A stretch of 43,854 nt of DNA from Deltaproteobacteria bacterium (GTDB lineage: Bacteria > Desulfobacterota > RBG-13-43-22): NCBI GenBank assembly GCA_016208255.1, contig JACQYK010000146.1:1-43854 (forward strand). The letters run 5' to 3'. The notes under the pieces were generated by a model. The model had not been told where the DNA came from. It did no database searches and saw only the letters and a program-made list of their open reading frames with translations. Made by a program: the position numbers and the translations under genes. Shown piece after piece: positions 7,558 through 16,009 of this stretch (position 1 is the stretch's first letter; each line of letters begins with the position of its first letter).

Positions 7558-7690
7558 TTTTCATGTCCCGGCCTCCTCGGGAGGCCTCCTGTTTAGGTCG
7601 GCATACGGCATCCGAATGGATGCCTCTTCAAAAGCTCGATAAAATCGAGCGGCCCGACCGTATCGTGGTGTCACGCTACCAAAAGCGTGG
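7558..7690 (+). repeat. Structured intergenic element, copy 1
   Basis: Conserved blocks TTTTCATGTCCCGGCCTCCT (7558-7577) and GACCGTATCGTGGTGTCACG (from 7656) also occur in copy 2 (16782-16870). Hairpins: GGCCTC/GAGGCC (7570-7586); GGTCGG/CCGACC (7596-7659) enclosing GGCATCC/GGATGCC and GCTCGAT/ATCGAGC; CACGCT/AGCGTG (7672-7689). Copy 2 keeps the same three main stems with different paired bases. It occupies most of the gene-free stretch 7492-7902, with a GGCGTAA heptad run at about 7532-7550 before it. Confidence 0.65.
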
Positions 7691-7731
7691 CCTGAGAGCA
7701 TAGTTCGAAAATAGATTTTTAGACTTTGAAA

Positions 7732-7795
7732 TTGTGGCACAGCCGCCCCCGGCTGTGATTATAAATGACAGGCGAGGGCACCTGTCCCACATAAA
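7732..7795. repeat. Palindromic dispersed repeat (GGCACAG type)
   Basis: A stem CACAGCCG/CGGCTGTG (7738-7757, CCCC loop) is followed by GACAGG/CCTGTC. The ends GTGGCACAG and CTGTCCCAC are roughly complementary. This looks like a small palindromic intergenic repeat. Confidence 0.5.
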
Positions 7796-7902
7796 CATAA
7801 GGCCATTTTCATGCTTCGCGCCCCAAGGGCATGAAGGCTTAATTCCAAAACATCGTTTACCACAGGCAGAATTCGAATTGCCCAGGCCCAGGAAAGGAAG
7901 TT

Positions 7903-10005
7903 ATGGATTTTTTCTTTGAACCCAAGGGGGTGGCCGTGATTGGGGCCACGCCGGATCGCTTCGGGGGGGGACGTCATATCTTAAATAATCTCATCCTTGG
8001 TTACGACGGTCCCATTTACCCGATCAATCCCAAGTATAAGGAAATTTTAGATAAAAAGTGTTATCCGTCCATATTGGATGTACCGGACCCCATTGATCTG
8101 GCCCTGATCTTTATCCCGGCCCGGGCCGTTCCCGCCGTCCTGGAACAGTGTGTGTCCCGGGGTGTCAAAGGCGCCATCATTGAAAGCAGCGGTTTTGCCG
8201 AGATCGGGCCTGAGGGGAAGGCCCTTCAGGATTATTGTCTGTCCATTGCCCGGAAAGGGGGGCTTCGCCTCTGGGGACCCAATTGTATGGGGCTCTTTGA
8301 TCCCTTAAGGAAATATATTTTTTCTTTTATTATTCCGGAATCCTGGGAGGAGGGAATTTTATATCCCGGGGGGGTGTCCCTGATCGTACAAAGCGGGCTC
8401 CTGTCCGCGGGATTTATAACCACCCTCATGGGTAATAAAACCCTCGGCCTGGCCAAGGCCTGCTCCATCGGCAATAAATGCGATGTGGATGAGACCGAGT
8501 TGCTGGAATATTTTTTGAAGGATCCGGCTACCAAGGTCATTGCCATGTACCTCGAATCCATCCCCAGGGGGAGAGAATTTTTTGAGTTGGCCCGGGCTTC
8601 TCAAAAACCGATTGTGGTTCTCAAGGGAGGAAAGAGTCCTTCCGGGGCCCAGGCCTCGGTCAGTCATACCGGGTCCCTGGCCGGCAATTATGAAGTGGCT
8701 CGCGGCGCTCTGGATCAGGCCGGGATTTATCAGGCCGATGATTTTTTCGAAATGGCGGATATGGCCCGCTGCCTGGAAAAGGGCTTCCCTTTACCGCGCT
8801 CGCTTAATAGAAAACCGCAAATAGCTGTCTTGACTTACAGCGGGGGGGCCGGAATCGTCAATTCAGACCACCTGGAGAAATACGGTCTTCCTCTGGCGGA
8901 GTTATCGGCCGGAACCAGGGAAAAAATAGAAGCCATCTCCCCGCCCTGGATGCCGATAAAAAACCCTGTGGATTTTTATCCGGCCATGGAACAGGTTGGC
9001 CAGCGCCAGGCCTACCAGGTAGCCCTGGCCGCCCTTAATGAAGATCCGCAGGTAGACGGAATCATCGTCCATATTTTCCCAGGGACCGGAGACCGGACCA
9101 TGAACCTATCCAAGATGCTTTCCGATATTCCGGAGTCAGGACCTAAAAAACCGATTCTCTTCTGGGTCATCGGAACCGGAAAGGGCTATGAAAACGCCCG
9201 TTTGTTCCTGGAGGACGCCGGATATCCGGTTTATTTTGAAATACACCGCCTGACCAGGATCATGGCCAATCTTTTTGAACATGGTCCCCAAGAGACGTTT
9301 TCCGCCTTGCCAATCCTTCCGGAAATTCCGGATTCATTGAAGGAAAGGGTTAAAAAGAGGGCCGGGAAAGGCCCGGCTGTTCTGGATGAACAGGAATCCA
9401 AAGAATGGCTGAAGATGGCGGGACTGGAGGTGGTGGAAGAAAAGTCAGCCGACGGGCTTGATGAAATCCTATCGGCGGCCAAAGACCTGGGATATCCGGT
9501 GGTCCTCAAAGGCATTCAGGAGGGCAAGGTCCATAAGACCGAATCCGGACTGGTCGAGTTGAATTTGAATACCCCTGATCAGATTGTCTCAGCCTTTCGC
9601 CGGATGGCTGCCGGGGAGCATCGCCCCCCTTCCTTTTTAGTCCAACCCATGCTCAAAGGGGACCTGGAATTGATCGCCGGCATCATTCGGGACCCCCAAT
9701 TCGGTCCCACCGTTATGCTGGGCCTGGGCGGGATTCGAGCCGAGATTTATAAAGATGTGGTTTTCCGACTGGCCCCATTAGAGCAAGCCGATGTTTATCA
9801 AATGGTTTCCAAACTAAAAGGTCAGGCTTTGTTCAGGGGTTTTCGAGGCGCTTCAGCGGTAGACCTGGGTCTTCTGGCCCAATGGCTGATCCGCTTGGGG
9901 GAGATGGCTTTGTCGTTTGAACAAATCCGGGAGATCGACGTCAATCCCCTGTTGATAGTGAAGGGCAAACCTATAGCGGTGGATGCCTCCATTATTCTAA
10001 CTTAA
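7903..10005 (+). CDS. Acetate/acyl-CoA ligase (ADP-forming), alpha-beta fusion
   Basis: A 700-residue NDP-forming acyl-CoA synthetase that interconverts acyl-CoA + ADP + Pi and acid + CoA + ATP. The N-terminus is a CoA-binding Rossmann domain (GVAVIGATPDRFGGG; LWGPNCMGLFDP). The middle ligase domain has VSHTGSLAGNY with the expected phosphorylated histidine, and the C-terminal part (from about residue 480) is an ATP-grasp domain ending EIDVNPLLI. It is full length for a fused enzyme. AGGAAG lies shortly upstream of the ATG. Such enzymes conserve energy in anaerobes. The acid substrate cannot be read from the sequence. Confidence 0.9.
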   Translation: MDFFFEPKGVAVIGATPDRFGGGRHILNNLILGYDGPIYPINPKYKEILDKKCYPSILDVPDPIDLALIFIPARAVPAVLEQCVSRGVKGAIIESSGFAEIGPEGKALQDYCLSIARKGGLRLWGPNCMGLFDPLRKYIFSFIIPESWEEGILYPGGVSLIVQSGLLSAGFITTLMGNKTLGLAKACSIGNKCDVDETELLEYFLKDPATKVIAMYLESIPRGREFFELARASQKPIVVLKGGKSPSGAQASVSHTGSLAGNYEVARGALDQAGIYQADDFFEMADMARCLEKGFPLPRSLNRKPQIAVLTYSGGAGIVNSDHLEKYGLPLAELSAGTREKIEAISPPWMPIKNPVDFYPAMEQVGQRQAYQVALAALNEDPQVDGIIVHIFPGTGDRTMNLSKMLSDIPESGPKKPILFWVIGTGKGYENARLFLEDAGYPVYFEIHRLTRIMANLFEHGPQETFSALPILPEIPDSLKERVKKRAGKGPAVLDEQESKEWLKMAGLEVVEEKSADGLDEILSAAKDLGYPVVLKGIQEGKVHKTESGLVELNLNTPDQIVSAFRRMAAGEHRPPSFLVQPMLKGDLELIAGIIRDPQFGPTVMLGLGGIRAEIYKDVVFRLAPLEQADVYQMVSKLKGQALFRGFRGASAVDLGLLAQWLIRLGEMALSFEQIREIDVNPLLIVKGKPIAVDASIILT

Positions 10006-10051
10006 TCCATATGGATTTCGTTAAATTTTATTTTGAAAAGGGGGGATTGGA

Positions 10052-10405
10052 TTGGAGAAATCATTCGGTAAAGAAAGAAGAAGATACCCGAGATTAAGTG
10101 CCAGTTTTGTCGTCAGTTACAAAATTAAAAAAATCCCTAATGATTATGATTTCAGCCAGACGAAAAATGTCGGCCAGGGAGGGGTGCTTTTAACTACCAA
10201 CAGAAAATTTGAGACCGGAACCCAACTGACATTAATGATAAAAGTTCCTTTTGTCCTTCAGCGCATTGAAGTTTCAGCCATTGTCGTTGATTCTAAAGAA
10301 ATTGCCAAGAACCTGGTTTATGAAACCCGCTTGGCTTTTTCTGATATCAATAAGAAGTTTTTTCAGGAACTGGGGGAATTTATTGAAGAGCGGTTGGGGA
10401 AATAA
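10052..10405 (+). CDS. PilZ domain protein (cyclic-di-GMP receptor-like)
   Basis: A 117-residue single PilZ domain. The N-terminal RRRYPRLSASF gives the RxxxR half of the c-di-GMP site; the second half, usually (D/N)xSxxG, is NVGQGG here, so the serine is replaced and binding may be altered. A TTG start at 10052 follows a GGGGGG stretch; no better start exists. It probably transmits c-di-GMP levels to an unknown partner. An HD-GYP phosphodiesterase is also encoded in this window at 36448-38469. Confidence 0.8.
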   Translation: MEKSFGKERRRYPRLSASFVVSYKIKKIPNDYDFSQTKNVGQGGVLLTTNRKFETGTQLTLMIKVPFVLQRIEVSAIVVDSKEIAKNLVYETRLAFSDINKKFFQELGEFIEERLGK

Positions 10406-10481
10406 GATTATCCGGGCGGCGCGGGGGTCCGGTTCAAGAAATTGACCCCGGAAGTCTTCCTGAAGGGTCTTAAAGGGTCAC

Positions 10482-10835
10482 TTAAATAAGCTTCTCTGTT
10501 TTCCCTCTCGCCCTTCGAGAGCGGCGATTTTTTTGCTTGCGGAGCTTTTCCGCCTGCCGCTGCTGAGGGTTTTTACCCGTTTGAAGGGCTTCCACCTTTT
10601 CGGCCAGAAGCCGCCAGGCCAGAAAACGGTTTAAGGCCTGGGATCGCTCCTTTTGCATCTTGACCGTGAGACCGGTGGGAAGGTGCTTTAAATAAACGGC
10701 CGAAGAGGTTTTATTGACTTTCTGACCACCCGCCCCCTGGGAACGGATGAACTGTTCGGTTACCTCCTCTTCCCGGATGTTCAATTTTAAAAGGGTTTCC
10801 TGGAGGGCTTTTTGTTTTTCCGGACTGACGGCCAT
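10482..10835 (-). CDS. Release-factor-like protein with GGQ domain (ArfB type candidate)
   Basis: About 117 residues made of the catalytic domain of class I release factors. [18 protein letters not shown] holds the GGQ tripeptide that triggers peptidyl-tRNA hydrolysis. The codon-recognition domains are absent. The C-terminus is very basic ([16 protein letters not shown]), like the mRNA-channel-binding tail of ArfB, so a ribosome-rescue role is likely. The ATG at 10835 is preferred to the TTG at 10847; neither has a clear ribosome-binding site. Confidence 0.8.
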   Translation of the reverse strand: MAVSPEKQKALQETLLKLNIREEEVTEQFIRSQGAGGQKVNKTSSAVYLKHLPTGLTVKMQKERSQALNRFLAWRLLAEKVEALQTGKNPQQRQAEKLRKQKNRRSRRARGKTEKLI

Positions 10836-10869
10836 AAATCCAACCAATCATATTTGAAATTCCTGTTAT

Positions 10870-10935
10870 TAGAGTTACCGAGTTCCTTGTTTATAACGAG
10901 CAACAAGTAACCAGTAACGAGCAACGAATTTTCAA
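10870..10935. repeat. Short degenerate repeats (AACGAGCAAC units)
   Basis: AACGAGCAACAAGTAACCAG and a second AACGAGCAACGA unit lie between the release-factor-like gene and the lipid kinase. They resemble the other heptad-like intergenic repeats of this window. Confidence 0.35.
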
Positions 10936-10952
10936 CATTGCCCTATTTGAAT

Positions 10953-11838
10953 TTAAAAAATCACCGGCAGCTTTCGGGGCAGGATCTGAACCCGGGCCGG
11001 GAGCCGGCCTACCAGTTCACCGTCCAGATCGATGAAAACTTCTTCTTCGGAAGTCAATTCAAGGGAACGGACGGGGAAGGTCTTGACCTTGGGATGTTCG
11101 GCGATGGTTCCGCGGTAGAGGCGGGTGACATTGGTCAAGACCTCCGTTCTTGACACATCCCCGATAATCACCAGATTTAAAAAACCGTCATCCAAACGGG
11201 CTTCAGGGGCTACCCACATCCCTCCCCCAAAATATTGCCCGTTGGCGACCGCGATGGAGCTGGCCCTGAGTTCAAAACCCTCTTGTTCATCAATCGTAAT
11301 GCGAATCTTTTTATTTTGGTATTGGAAGAGGGTGACCAGGAGTCCTTTGAAAAAACTGAGTTTCCCCCCCAATTTTTTGGAATGGCTGTTTACATAGCGG
11401 ACCAGGTCTCCGCCGAAACCGACATCGGTGACATTGACAAAATAGCGTTGGCCCGGACGGCCCTCCAGATCCGTAAATTGAACCTGCCCGATATCGATGG
11501 GCTGGATGGAGCCCTGGGAGGCTTGCCGGGCGGCCTCAGGGAGGGAATGAGAAATCCTCAGGGTGCGTACCAGATCGGCGCCGGTCCCGTTAGGTAAAAA
11601 AGCCAGAGCGACTCCGTCGACGGCATGATTCAAGAGGCCGTTGGCCACTTCATTGAAGGTTCCGTCTCCCCCGCGCCCAGGCCTGGCCGGGTTGGGTGGT
11701 ATGCCAGGCCTCAAAGGGAGGCAAAAGCTTCCGCAACAAGGGTTCGTTGCCGGGCCATTGGCGCCCGGTTCTTCCATCGGCACTGGCTGGATTGACGATT
11801 ACCACCCAGGAGGGATTTTGTGACGTTGGTTGGTTCAC
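10953..11838 (-). pseudogene. Diacylglycerol/sphingosine-type lipid kinase, broken by deletion and frameshift
   Basis: The N-terminus starts at GTG 11838 (NPSWVVIVNPASADGRTG..., the family's first motif) and reads to about HTTQPGQAW. The rest of the kinase continues in another frame from GGDGTFNEVANGLL (the nucleotide-binding GGDGT) to 10953, including LPNGTGADL. Between the two, roughly 20-25 residues that normally connect these motifs are missing and the frame changes, at about 11675-11690. All later motifs are well preserved, so the damage is recent or an assembly error. The intact enzyme would phosphorylate a membrane lipid. Confidence 0.8.
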
Positions 11839-11914
11839 CGGCTTACCTTTCCCTTTTCAAGGTCCAGCCTTTGTTGAAGAGAGGAGGCCAATAATTAAAA
11901 TCGAATATTTTGAG

Positions 11915-13102
11915 TTATAGTTTCTCCAAAGCCTGCCCCACTTTTTGACCCAGTTGAAAAGCGTCCTCGATTTCCTGGGGGCCGGGCACGAACTTTATTT
12001 TCAGACCCGGATCGATCAATTCAAATTTAATCTCTTCCAGTTCTTTGTTGATCAGCTTGACCGCTTCTCCGCTCCAGCCGTAAGAGCCGAAGGCGGCGGC
12101 GATTTTTTTATTGGGTTTCAGACCCTTCAAGTAGGTCAGAAAATCCATGACCGTCGGGAAAAGGCCATTATTCATAGTGGGGGATCCCACCAGGACCGCG
12201 CCGGCATCCAGAATTTCGGTGATGACATCGCTTCGATGATGGGCCCTGAGATGCAGGGGCTTGGCTTCAGTCCCGGTCTGGTCTAAACCGGCAGCGATCG
12301 CCTCGGCCAGTTTTTGGGTGCTTTGCCACATGGTATCATAAACGATCACGGCCTTCTTTTTAGGTTTCTGTCGGCTCCATTCCCCATAGGCATTAATAAT
12401 TTTGGCCGGGTCCTTTCGCCAAATGATTCCGTGATCGGGACAAATGGTCCGGATCGCCAGACCCATTTGAGTGACCTTCTCCACCAATTGCAGAACCAGG
12501 GGGGCATACAACAGCAAAATATTGGCGAAATATTTCATGGCCTGAGGCCAGATAGCTTCTCCCATCTGATCGTCAAATCGTTCCGGACCGGCATAATGCT
12601 GGCCGAAGGCGTCGCTGGAAAAAAGGAGTTCCTCTTCTTTGACATAGGAAAACATGCTGTCCGGCCAATGCAGCATCCGGGTTTCCAAAAAGGTCAAGGT
12701 CCTTTTACCCAAATTTAAAACACCGCCGTTTTCCACCGGTTGGTAATTCCATTTTTCCGGAAAATGGAGGGCGAGGTTTTTTTGCCCCATTTTGGAACAA
12801 TACAGGGGTTTGTCCTCTCCGATTTTGTGCATGACCCGGGGGAGACCGCCGGAATGGTCCATCTCGGTATGATTGCTGATTACATAATCAATTTTTTTAG
12901 GATCTATAATCTGGGCAATATTATCCAGCAGGCGATCGGCAAATTCTTTCTTGACGGTATCAATCAAAGTGACTTTGTCGTCCAGGATCAAATAAGCGTT
13001 ATAGGTTGTTCCCTGTGGAGTAGAATAGCCATGAAAATCCCTGATATTCCAATCCACAGCCCCTACCCAATAAATACCTTTCACGATTTCTATCGGTTTC
13101 AT
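11915..13102 (-). CDS. fprA: Flavodiiron protein (rubredoxin:oxygen/NO oxidoreductase)
   Basis: A 395-residue A-type flavoprotein that reduces O2 to water or NO to N2O in the cytoplasm of anaerobes. The N-terminal metallo-beta-lactamase-like domain carries the diiron ligands in HTEMDHSG (His78, Glu80, Asp82, His83), with further ligands in MLHWPDS, SSDAFG and PDHGIIW. The C-terminal flavodoxin domain begins VIVYDTMWQSTQKLA and has VGSPTMNNG for FMN binding. The length is normal. A rubredoxin gene (14352-14510), its likely electron donor, lies upstream on the same strand with a PAS kinase between. Confidence 0.93.
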   Translation of the reverse strand: MKPIEIVKGIYWVGAVDWNIRDFHGYSTPQGTTYNAYLILDDKVTLIDTVKKEFADRLLDNIAQIIDPKKIDYVISNHTEMDHSGGLPRVMHKIGEDKPLYCSKMGQKNLALHFPEKWNYQPVENGGVLNLGKRTLTFLETRMLHWPDSMFSYVKEEELLFSSDAFGQHYAGPERFDDQMGEAIWPQAMKYFANILLLYAPLVLQLVEKVTQMGLAIRTICPDHGIIWRKDPAKIINAYGEWSRQKPKKKAVIVYDTMWQSTQKLAEAIAAGLDQTGTEAKPLHLRAHHRSDVITEILDAGAVLVGSPTMNNGLFPTVMDFLTYLKGLKPNKKIAAAFGSYGWSGEAVKLINKELEEIKFELIDPGLKIKFVPGPQEIEDAFQLGQKVGQALEKL

Positions 13103-13159
13103 ATTTTTTAGCCTTTTTTAGTAATCGTTCCGGGAACCGGAGGTTTTAATTCCCGGCTT

Positions 13160-13245
13160 TTCACGTCTCGGCTGAGCCTTTTCGACAAACTCAAGGCCCA
13201 GAACCTGTCGACGGGCTCGCCGCAAGCCTTGAATCCTTGACCCCT
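13160..13245. repeat. Dispersed repeat (TTTCGACAAACTCAAGG type)
   Basis: TTTTCGACAAACTCAAGGCC followed by GTCGACGGGCTCGCCG is a motif that I recognise as a widespread intergenic repeat in environmental genomes. The reverse reading frame over it translates to repeat-type peptide and is not called a gene. It fills the gap between fprA and the kinase. Confidence 0.5.
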
Positions 13246-13308
13246 CGAATCCTGAGAATAATTTTCGTGCTTAGTGGCGAACCTTTCCTCTGGTGACGAG
13301 GGCTTCAA

Positions 13309-14337
13309 CTAATACCGTAAAAGAGGCAAGGAAATTTTGACAATGGTCCCTTTTCCTTCTTCACTTAATAAATCCAAGGTGCCCCCGGGATGTCCTTCGA
13401 TAATTTTTTTGGAAACGCTAAGTCCTAAGCCGGAGCCCCGTCGTTTAGTGGTAAAAAAGGGGGTGAATAGCTTTTCCCGGTCTTGGGGCTGGATCCCGGG
13501 ACCATTGTCGGAAAAATGGATTTCCACCCGGCCGTCCGATCGCCTGGAGCCTATGGTCAAGCGACCTCCCGTTTCCATGGCCTCCATGGCGTTTTTCACC
13601 AAGTTTAAAAAAACCTGTTTTAATTTGCCCGGGTCCCCTTCTACAAAAAGCGGATCTTCGGGTGTCTCCACTTCGAGGGCGATATTGTTGAATTTACAAT
13701 CTTCGTTGGAGAGAGAAGAAACCTCCCTCAAGAGGGTATTGATATTCACCTTTTCCCGGGTCAGCTGTTGGGGGCGATACACTTCTTTGAGTTCCAGAAG
13801 AAGATTTTCCAGTCGTTGAACCTCATCAGCAATAATCTTCAACTTGGACTGACTCTTTTCATCCCTGATGGTTCGTGAAAGCTGTTTGGCAAATCCGCCG
13901 ATCATGATCAAAGGATTCTTGATCTCATGAGTAATTTCCGCCACCAGTTGACCGAGGGCGGCCAGACGTTCGGATTGGGCGACTTGTCTTTGAAGGGCCT
14001 TTGTTTCCGTAAGGTCTCTAATAATTCCGGTAAAGTAAATTCTTCCTTCTACCTCCGAAACCGAAAAAGAAATCGAAAGGGGGAATTTCTCCCCGTTCTT
14101 CCGGGGAGTTAGGAATTCGGTTTGATGACCGATCAGTTTGGATTCCCTGGTCTCCAAAAAACGGGAAACCGCCTGTTTGTGGCCGGTTTCACACTCCCGG
14201 GAGAGAATCAATCCCAAGTCCTTCCCCACGACCTCCTCCCGGGAGTAACCAAAGATTCTTTCAGCGGCCTTATTGATTGCTTCCCGAAGGATGATCGCTT
14301 CCCGATTGGAAGAGAGTTCCTCTCTCTTTTTTCCCAT
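13309..14337 (-). CDS. PAS-domain sensor histidine kinase
   Basis: A 342-residue soluble kinase. A PAS domain (INKAAERIFGYSREEVVGKD to about residue 110) precedes the phosphoacceptor helix ITHEIKNPLIMIGG, and the ATPase domain has NLVKNAMEAM (N box), DNGPGI (G1) and GSGLGLSV (G2). No membrane segment or receiver domain is seen. The PAS core starts abruptly: the usual first beta strands before INKAAERIFGY are missing, so the N-terminus may be shortened or have suffered a deletion. Because it sits between rubredoxin and fprA, a role in oxygen or redox sensing is an attractive inference, without direct evidence. Confidence 0.85.
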   Translation of the reverse strand: MGKKREELSSNREAIILREAINKAAERIFGYSREEVVGKDLGLILSRECETGHKQAVSRFLETRESKLIGHQTEFLTPRKNGEKFPLSISFSVSEVEGRIYFTGIIRDLTETKALQRQVAQSERLAALGQLVAEITHEIKNPLIMIGGFAKQLSRTIRDEKSQSKLKIIADEVQRLENLLLELKEVYRPQQLTREKVNINTLLREVSSLSNEDCKFNNIALEVETPEDPLFVEGDPGKLKQVFLNLVKNAMEAMETGGRLTIGSRRSDGRVEIHFSDNGPGIQPQDREKLFTPFFTTKRRGSGLGLSVSKKIIEGHPGGTLDLLSEEGKGTIVKISLPLLRY

Positions 14338-14351
14338 CCGGTGTCCGCCTG

Positions 14352-14510
14352 TTATTCCTGCTCAAATTTATCTTTAGTGGCCCCGCAAACCGGGCAGGTC
14401 CAATCATCGGGCAGGTCTTCAAATCGGGTTCCTGGTTTAATCCCATTGTCAGGATCGCCATTGGCCGGATCATAGACGTACCCGCATATCGAACAGACAT
14501 ATTTCCCCAT
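14352..14510 (-). CDS. Rubredoxin
   Basis: A 52-residue rubredoxin, a one-iron electron carrier. The four iron ligands are Cys6 and Cys9 in [11 protein letters not shown] and Cys39 and Cys42 in [13 protein letters not shown], with the usual spacing and length. The ATG at 14510 follows GGAGA. It is the natural partner of the flavodiiron protein two genes downstream and probably hands electrons to it for O2/NO reduction. Confidence 0.95.
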   Translation of the reverse strand: MGKYVCSICGYVYDPANGDPDNGIKPGTRFEDLPDDWTCPVCGATKDKFEQE

Positions 14511-14537
14511 CTTTATAATCTCCTCTCCAGTCTGATA

Positions 14538-14738
14538 TTAATTGACCGCTTCATAGCCTGCTTTTTTTATCTTATCTTTCACCAGGGTGATGTCAACCGG
14601 TTTTGTTTCACTAAAGGCCGCCTCGCCCTTATCCAGATCAACAACCACTTCCTTGATTCCTTCGATTTCTTTTAAGGCCTTGGTTACCGCCATCACACAA
14701 TGCTGGCAGGACATGCCTTTGATTTTTACTGTCGTCAT
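14538..14738 (-). CDS. Heavy-metal-associated (CopZ-like) metal-binding protein
   Basis: A 66-residue HMA domain with the metal-binding motif GMSCQHC (Cys11, Cys14) near the N-terminus and the usual beta-alpha-beta fold pattern up to IKKAGYEAVN. Such proteins carry Cu(I) or a related soft metal to P-type ATPases. AGGAGC lies just before the ATG. No copper ATPase is close by; the P-type ATPase at 19235 is of the calcium type. Confidence 0.9.
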   Translation of the reverse strand: MTTVKIKGMSCQHCVMAVTKALKEIEGIKEVVVDLDKGEAAFSETKPVDITLVKDKIKKAGYEAVN

Positions 14739-14764
14739 GATAATGCTCCTTTCGTTCTAATAAA

Positions 14765-14880
14765 AATGGTATAAGGTATAAGGTTTACGGTTTACGGTAA
14801 GTCAAAACCCTATGAAATATTCTTCCTTATACCTCCACCCTCAAACCTTTTGCCTTAAACCTTACACCTTGAACCTTAAA
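14765..14880. repeat. Inverted array of degenerate heptads (GGTATAA / GGTTTAC)
   Basis: GGTATAAGGTATAAGGTTTA (from about 14768) faces CCTTAAACCTTACACCTTGA-type units (about 14852-14880). The right arm runs into the 3' end of the broken cysteine desulfurase and encodes its last few codons. Confidence 0.6.
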
Positions 14881-15987
14881 CCTTTTTCTTATAAAGCGGT
14901 GACATGGCTCTCAGGGTTTGAACCACATTCTGCAGGATCTCGATAAATCGATCGATATCGGCCTCGGTGGTTTCCTTCCCGAAAGTGATGACCAGCGTCC
15001 CCTGGGCGTCGGCAAAATCCCGGTTGATGGCCAGGAGGACGTGAGAGGCCTGAAGCGCACCGGCAGCGCAGGCCGAGCGGGTGGAGACCAGGATCTTTTC
15101 TTCATCCAGCATCAGGACAATCCCTTCCCCTTCAATGTATCTTATCGATACCGAAACCAGATTGGGCAAGGAAAGTTCGGGATGCCCGTTGATAAAAATT
15201 TCAGTAATATGGTCTTTCAGACTCTGAATCAATTTCTTCTTAAGGCCAAGGCACTGCCTGATCCGTGAATCCATATCGCGGAAGGCCAGGTCGGCGGCCG
15301 TTCCCAGACCGATGATGCCGATTAAATTTTCAGTTCCGGCCCGTTTATTGTTTTCCTGGACTCCTCCATCCAGCAAAGGCCAGAGGCTGGTCCCCGAACG
15401 GATATAAAGACCGCCCATGCCCGAAGGGCCGTAAAACTGGTTGGCTGAAAAGCTTAAGAGATCCACCCCCAATTTTTGTACTCCCGGGTGATCCGGCCGA
15501 TTTCTTCGATTGGTTGCAGGGTCCCGATCTCGTTGTTGCTGTGCATAACGCTGACCAGAATGGTCTCTTCGGTGATCGCCTGGGCAATTTCTTCCGGATT
15601 GACCCGGCCGGTATCATCCACGCCTACCGAGCTCACCTTGAAATCCATCATCCGCAACCGACGCAGAGTTCGAAGGACGGCGTTATGTTCAATGTTGGAG
15701 GTGACAATATGCCTTCCTTTTTTGGTATTGGCCAGGGCCACTCCTTTGATGGCCTGGTTAACAGACTCGGTTCCTCCGGAAGTAAAGACGATTTCTTGGG
15801 GTGAAGGACTATTGATCAACCGGGCTGTGGATTCCCGGGCCTTTTCCAGGACCTCGGCGGCCTGATCTCCCACCTGGTGAGGGCTGGAAGGATTGCCAAG
15901 ATTGGCCCGAATAGCCTCGATCATGGCTTCTTGGACTTCCGGTAACAGGGGATTGGCGGAGAGATAATCGAGATAAATCATTTTCAT
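14876..15987 (-). pseudogene. nifS: NifS/IscS-type cysteine desulfurase, broken and lacking the PLP lysine
   Basis: The first part (from 15987, MIYLDYLSANPLLPEVQEAM... NIEHNAVL ... HSNNEIGTLQP) stops after ITREYK at about 15460. The second part resumes in another frame at KLGVDLLSFSANQFYGPSG. The block that normally contains HTDAVQ, with residues contacting the cofactor, is missing. In addition the family motif SAHK, whose lysine forms the Schiff base with PLP, reads SANQ here. The substrate-sulfur cysteine is kept (STRSACAAG). With both changes it cannot be an active desulfurase. It lies next to nifU, the position expected for the sulfur donor of Fe-S assembly. Confidence 0.85.
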
Positions 15988-16009
15988 CAGTCACCTTCCT
16001 TGAATCATT

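Noticed and set aside
13108..13308. 66-residue reverse-strand frame between fprA and the kinase
   Set aside because: It reads through a well-known type of dispersed repeat (FWALSLSKRL-like peptide) and has no ribosome-binding site.
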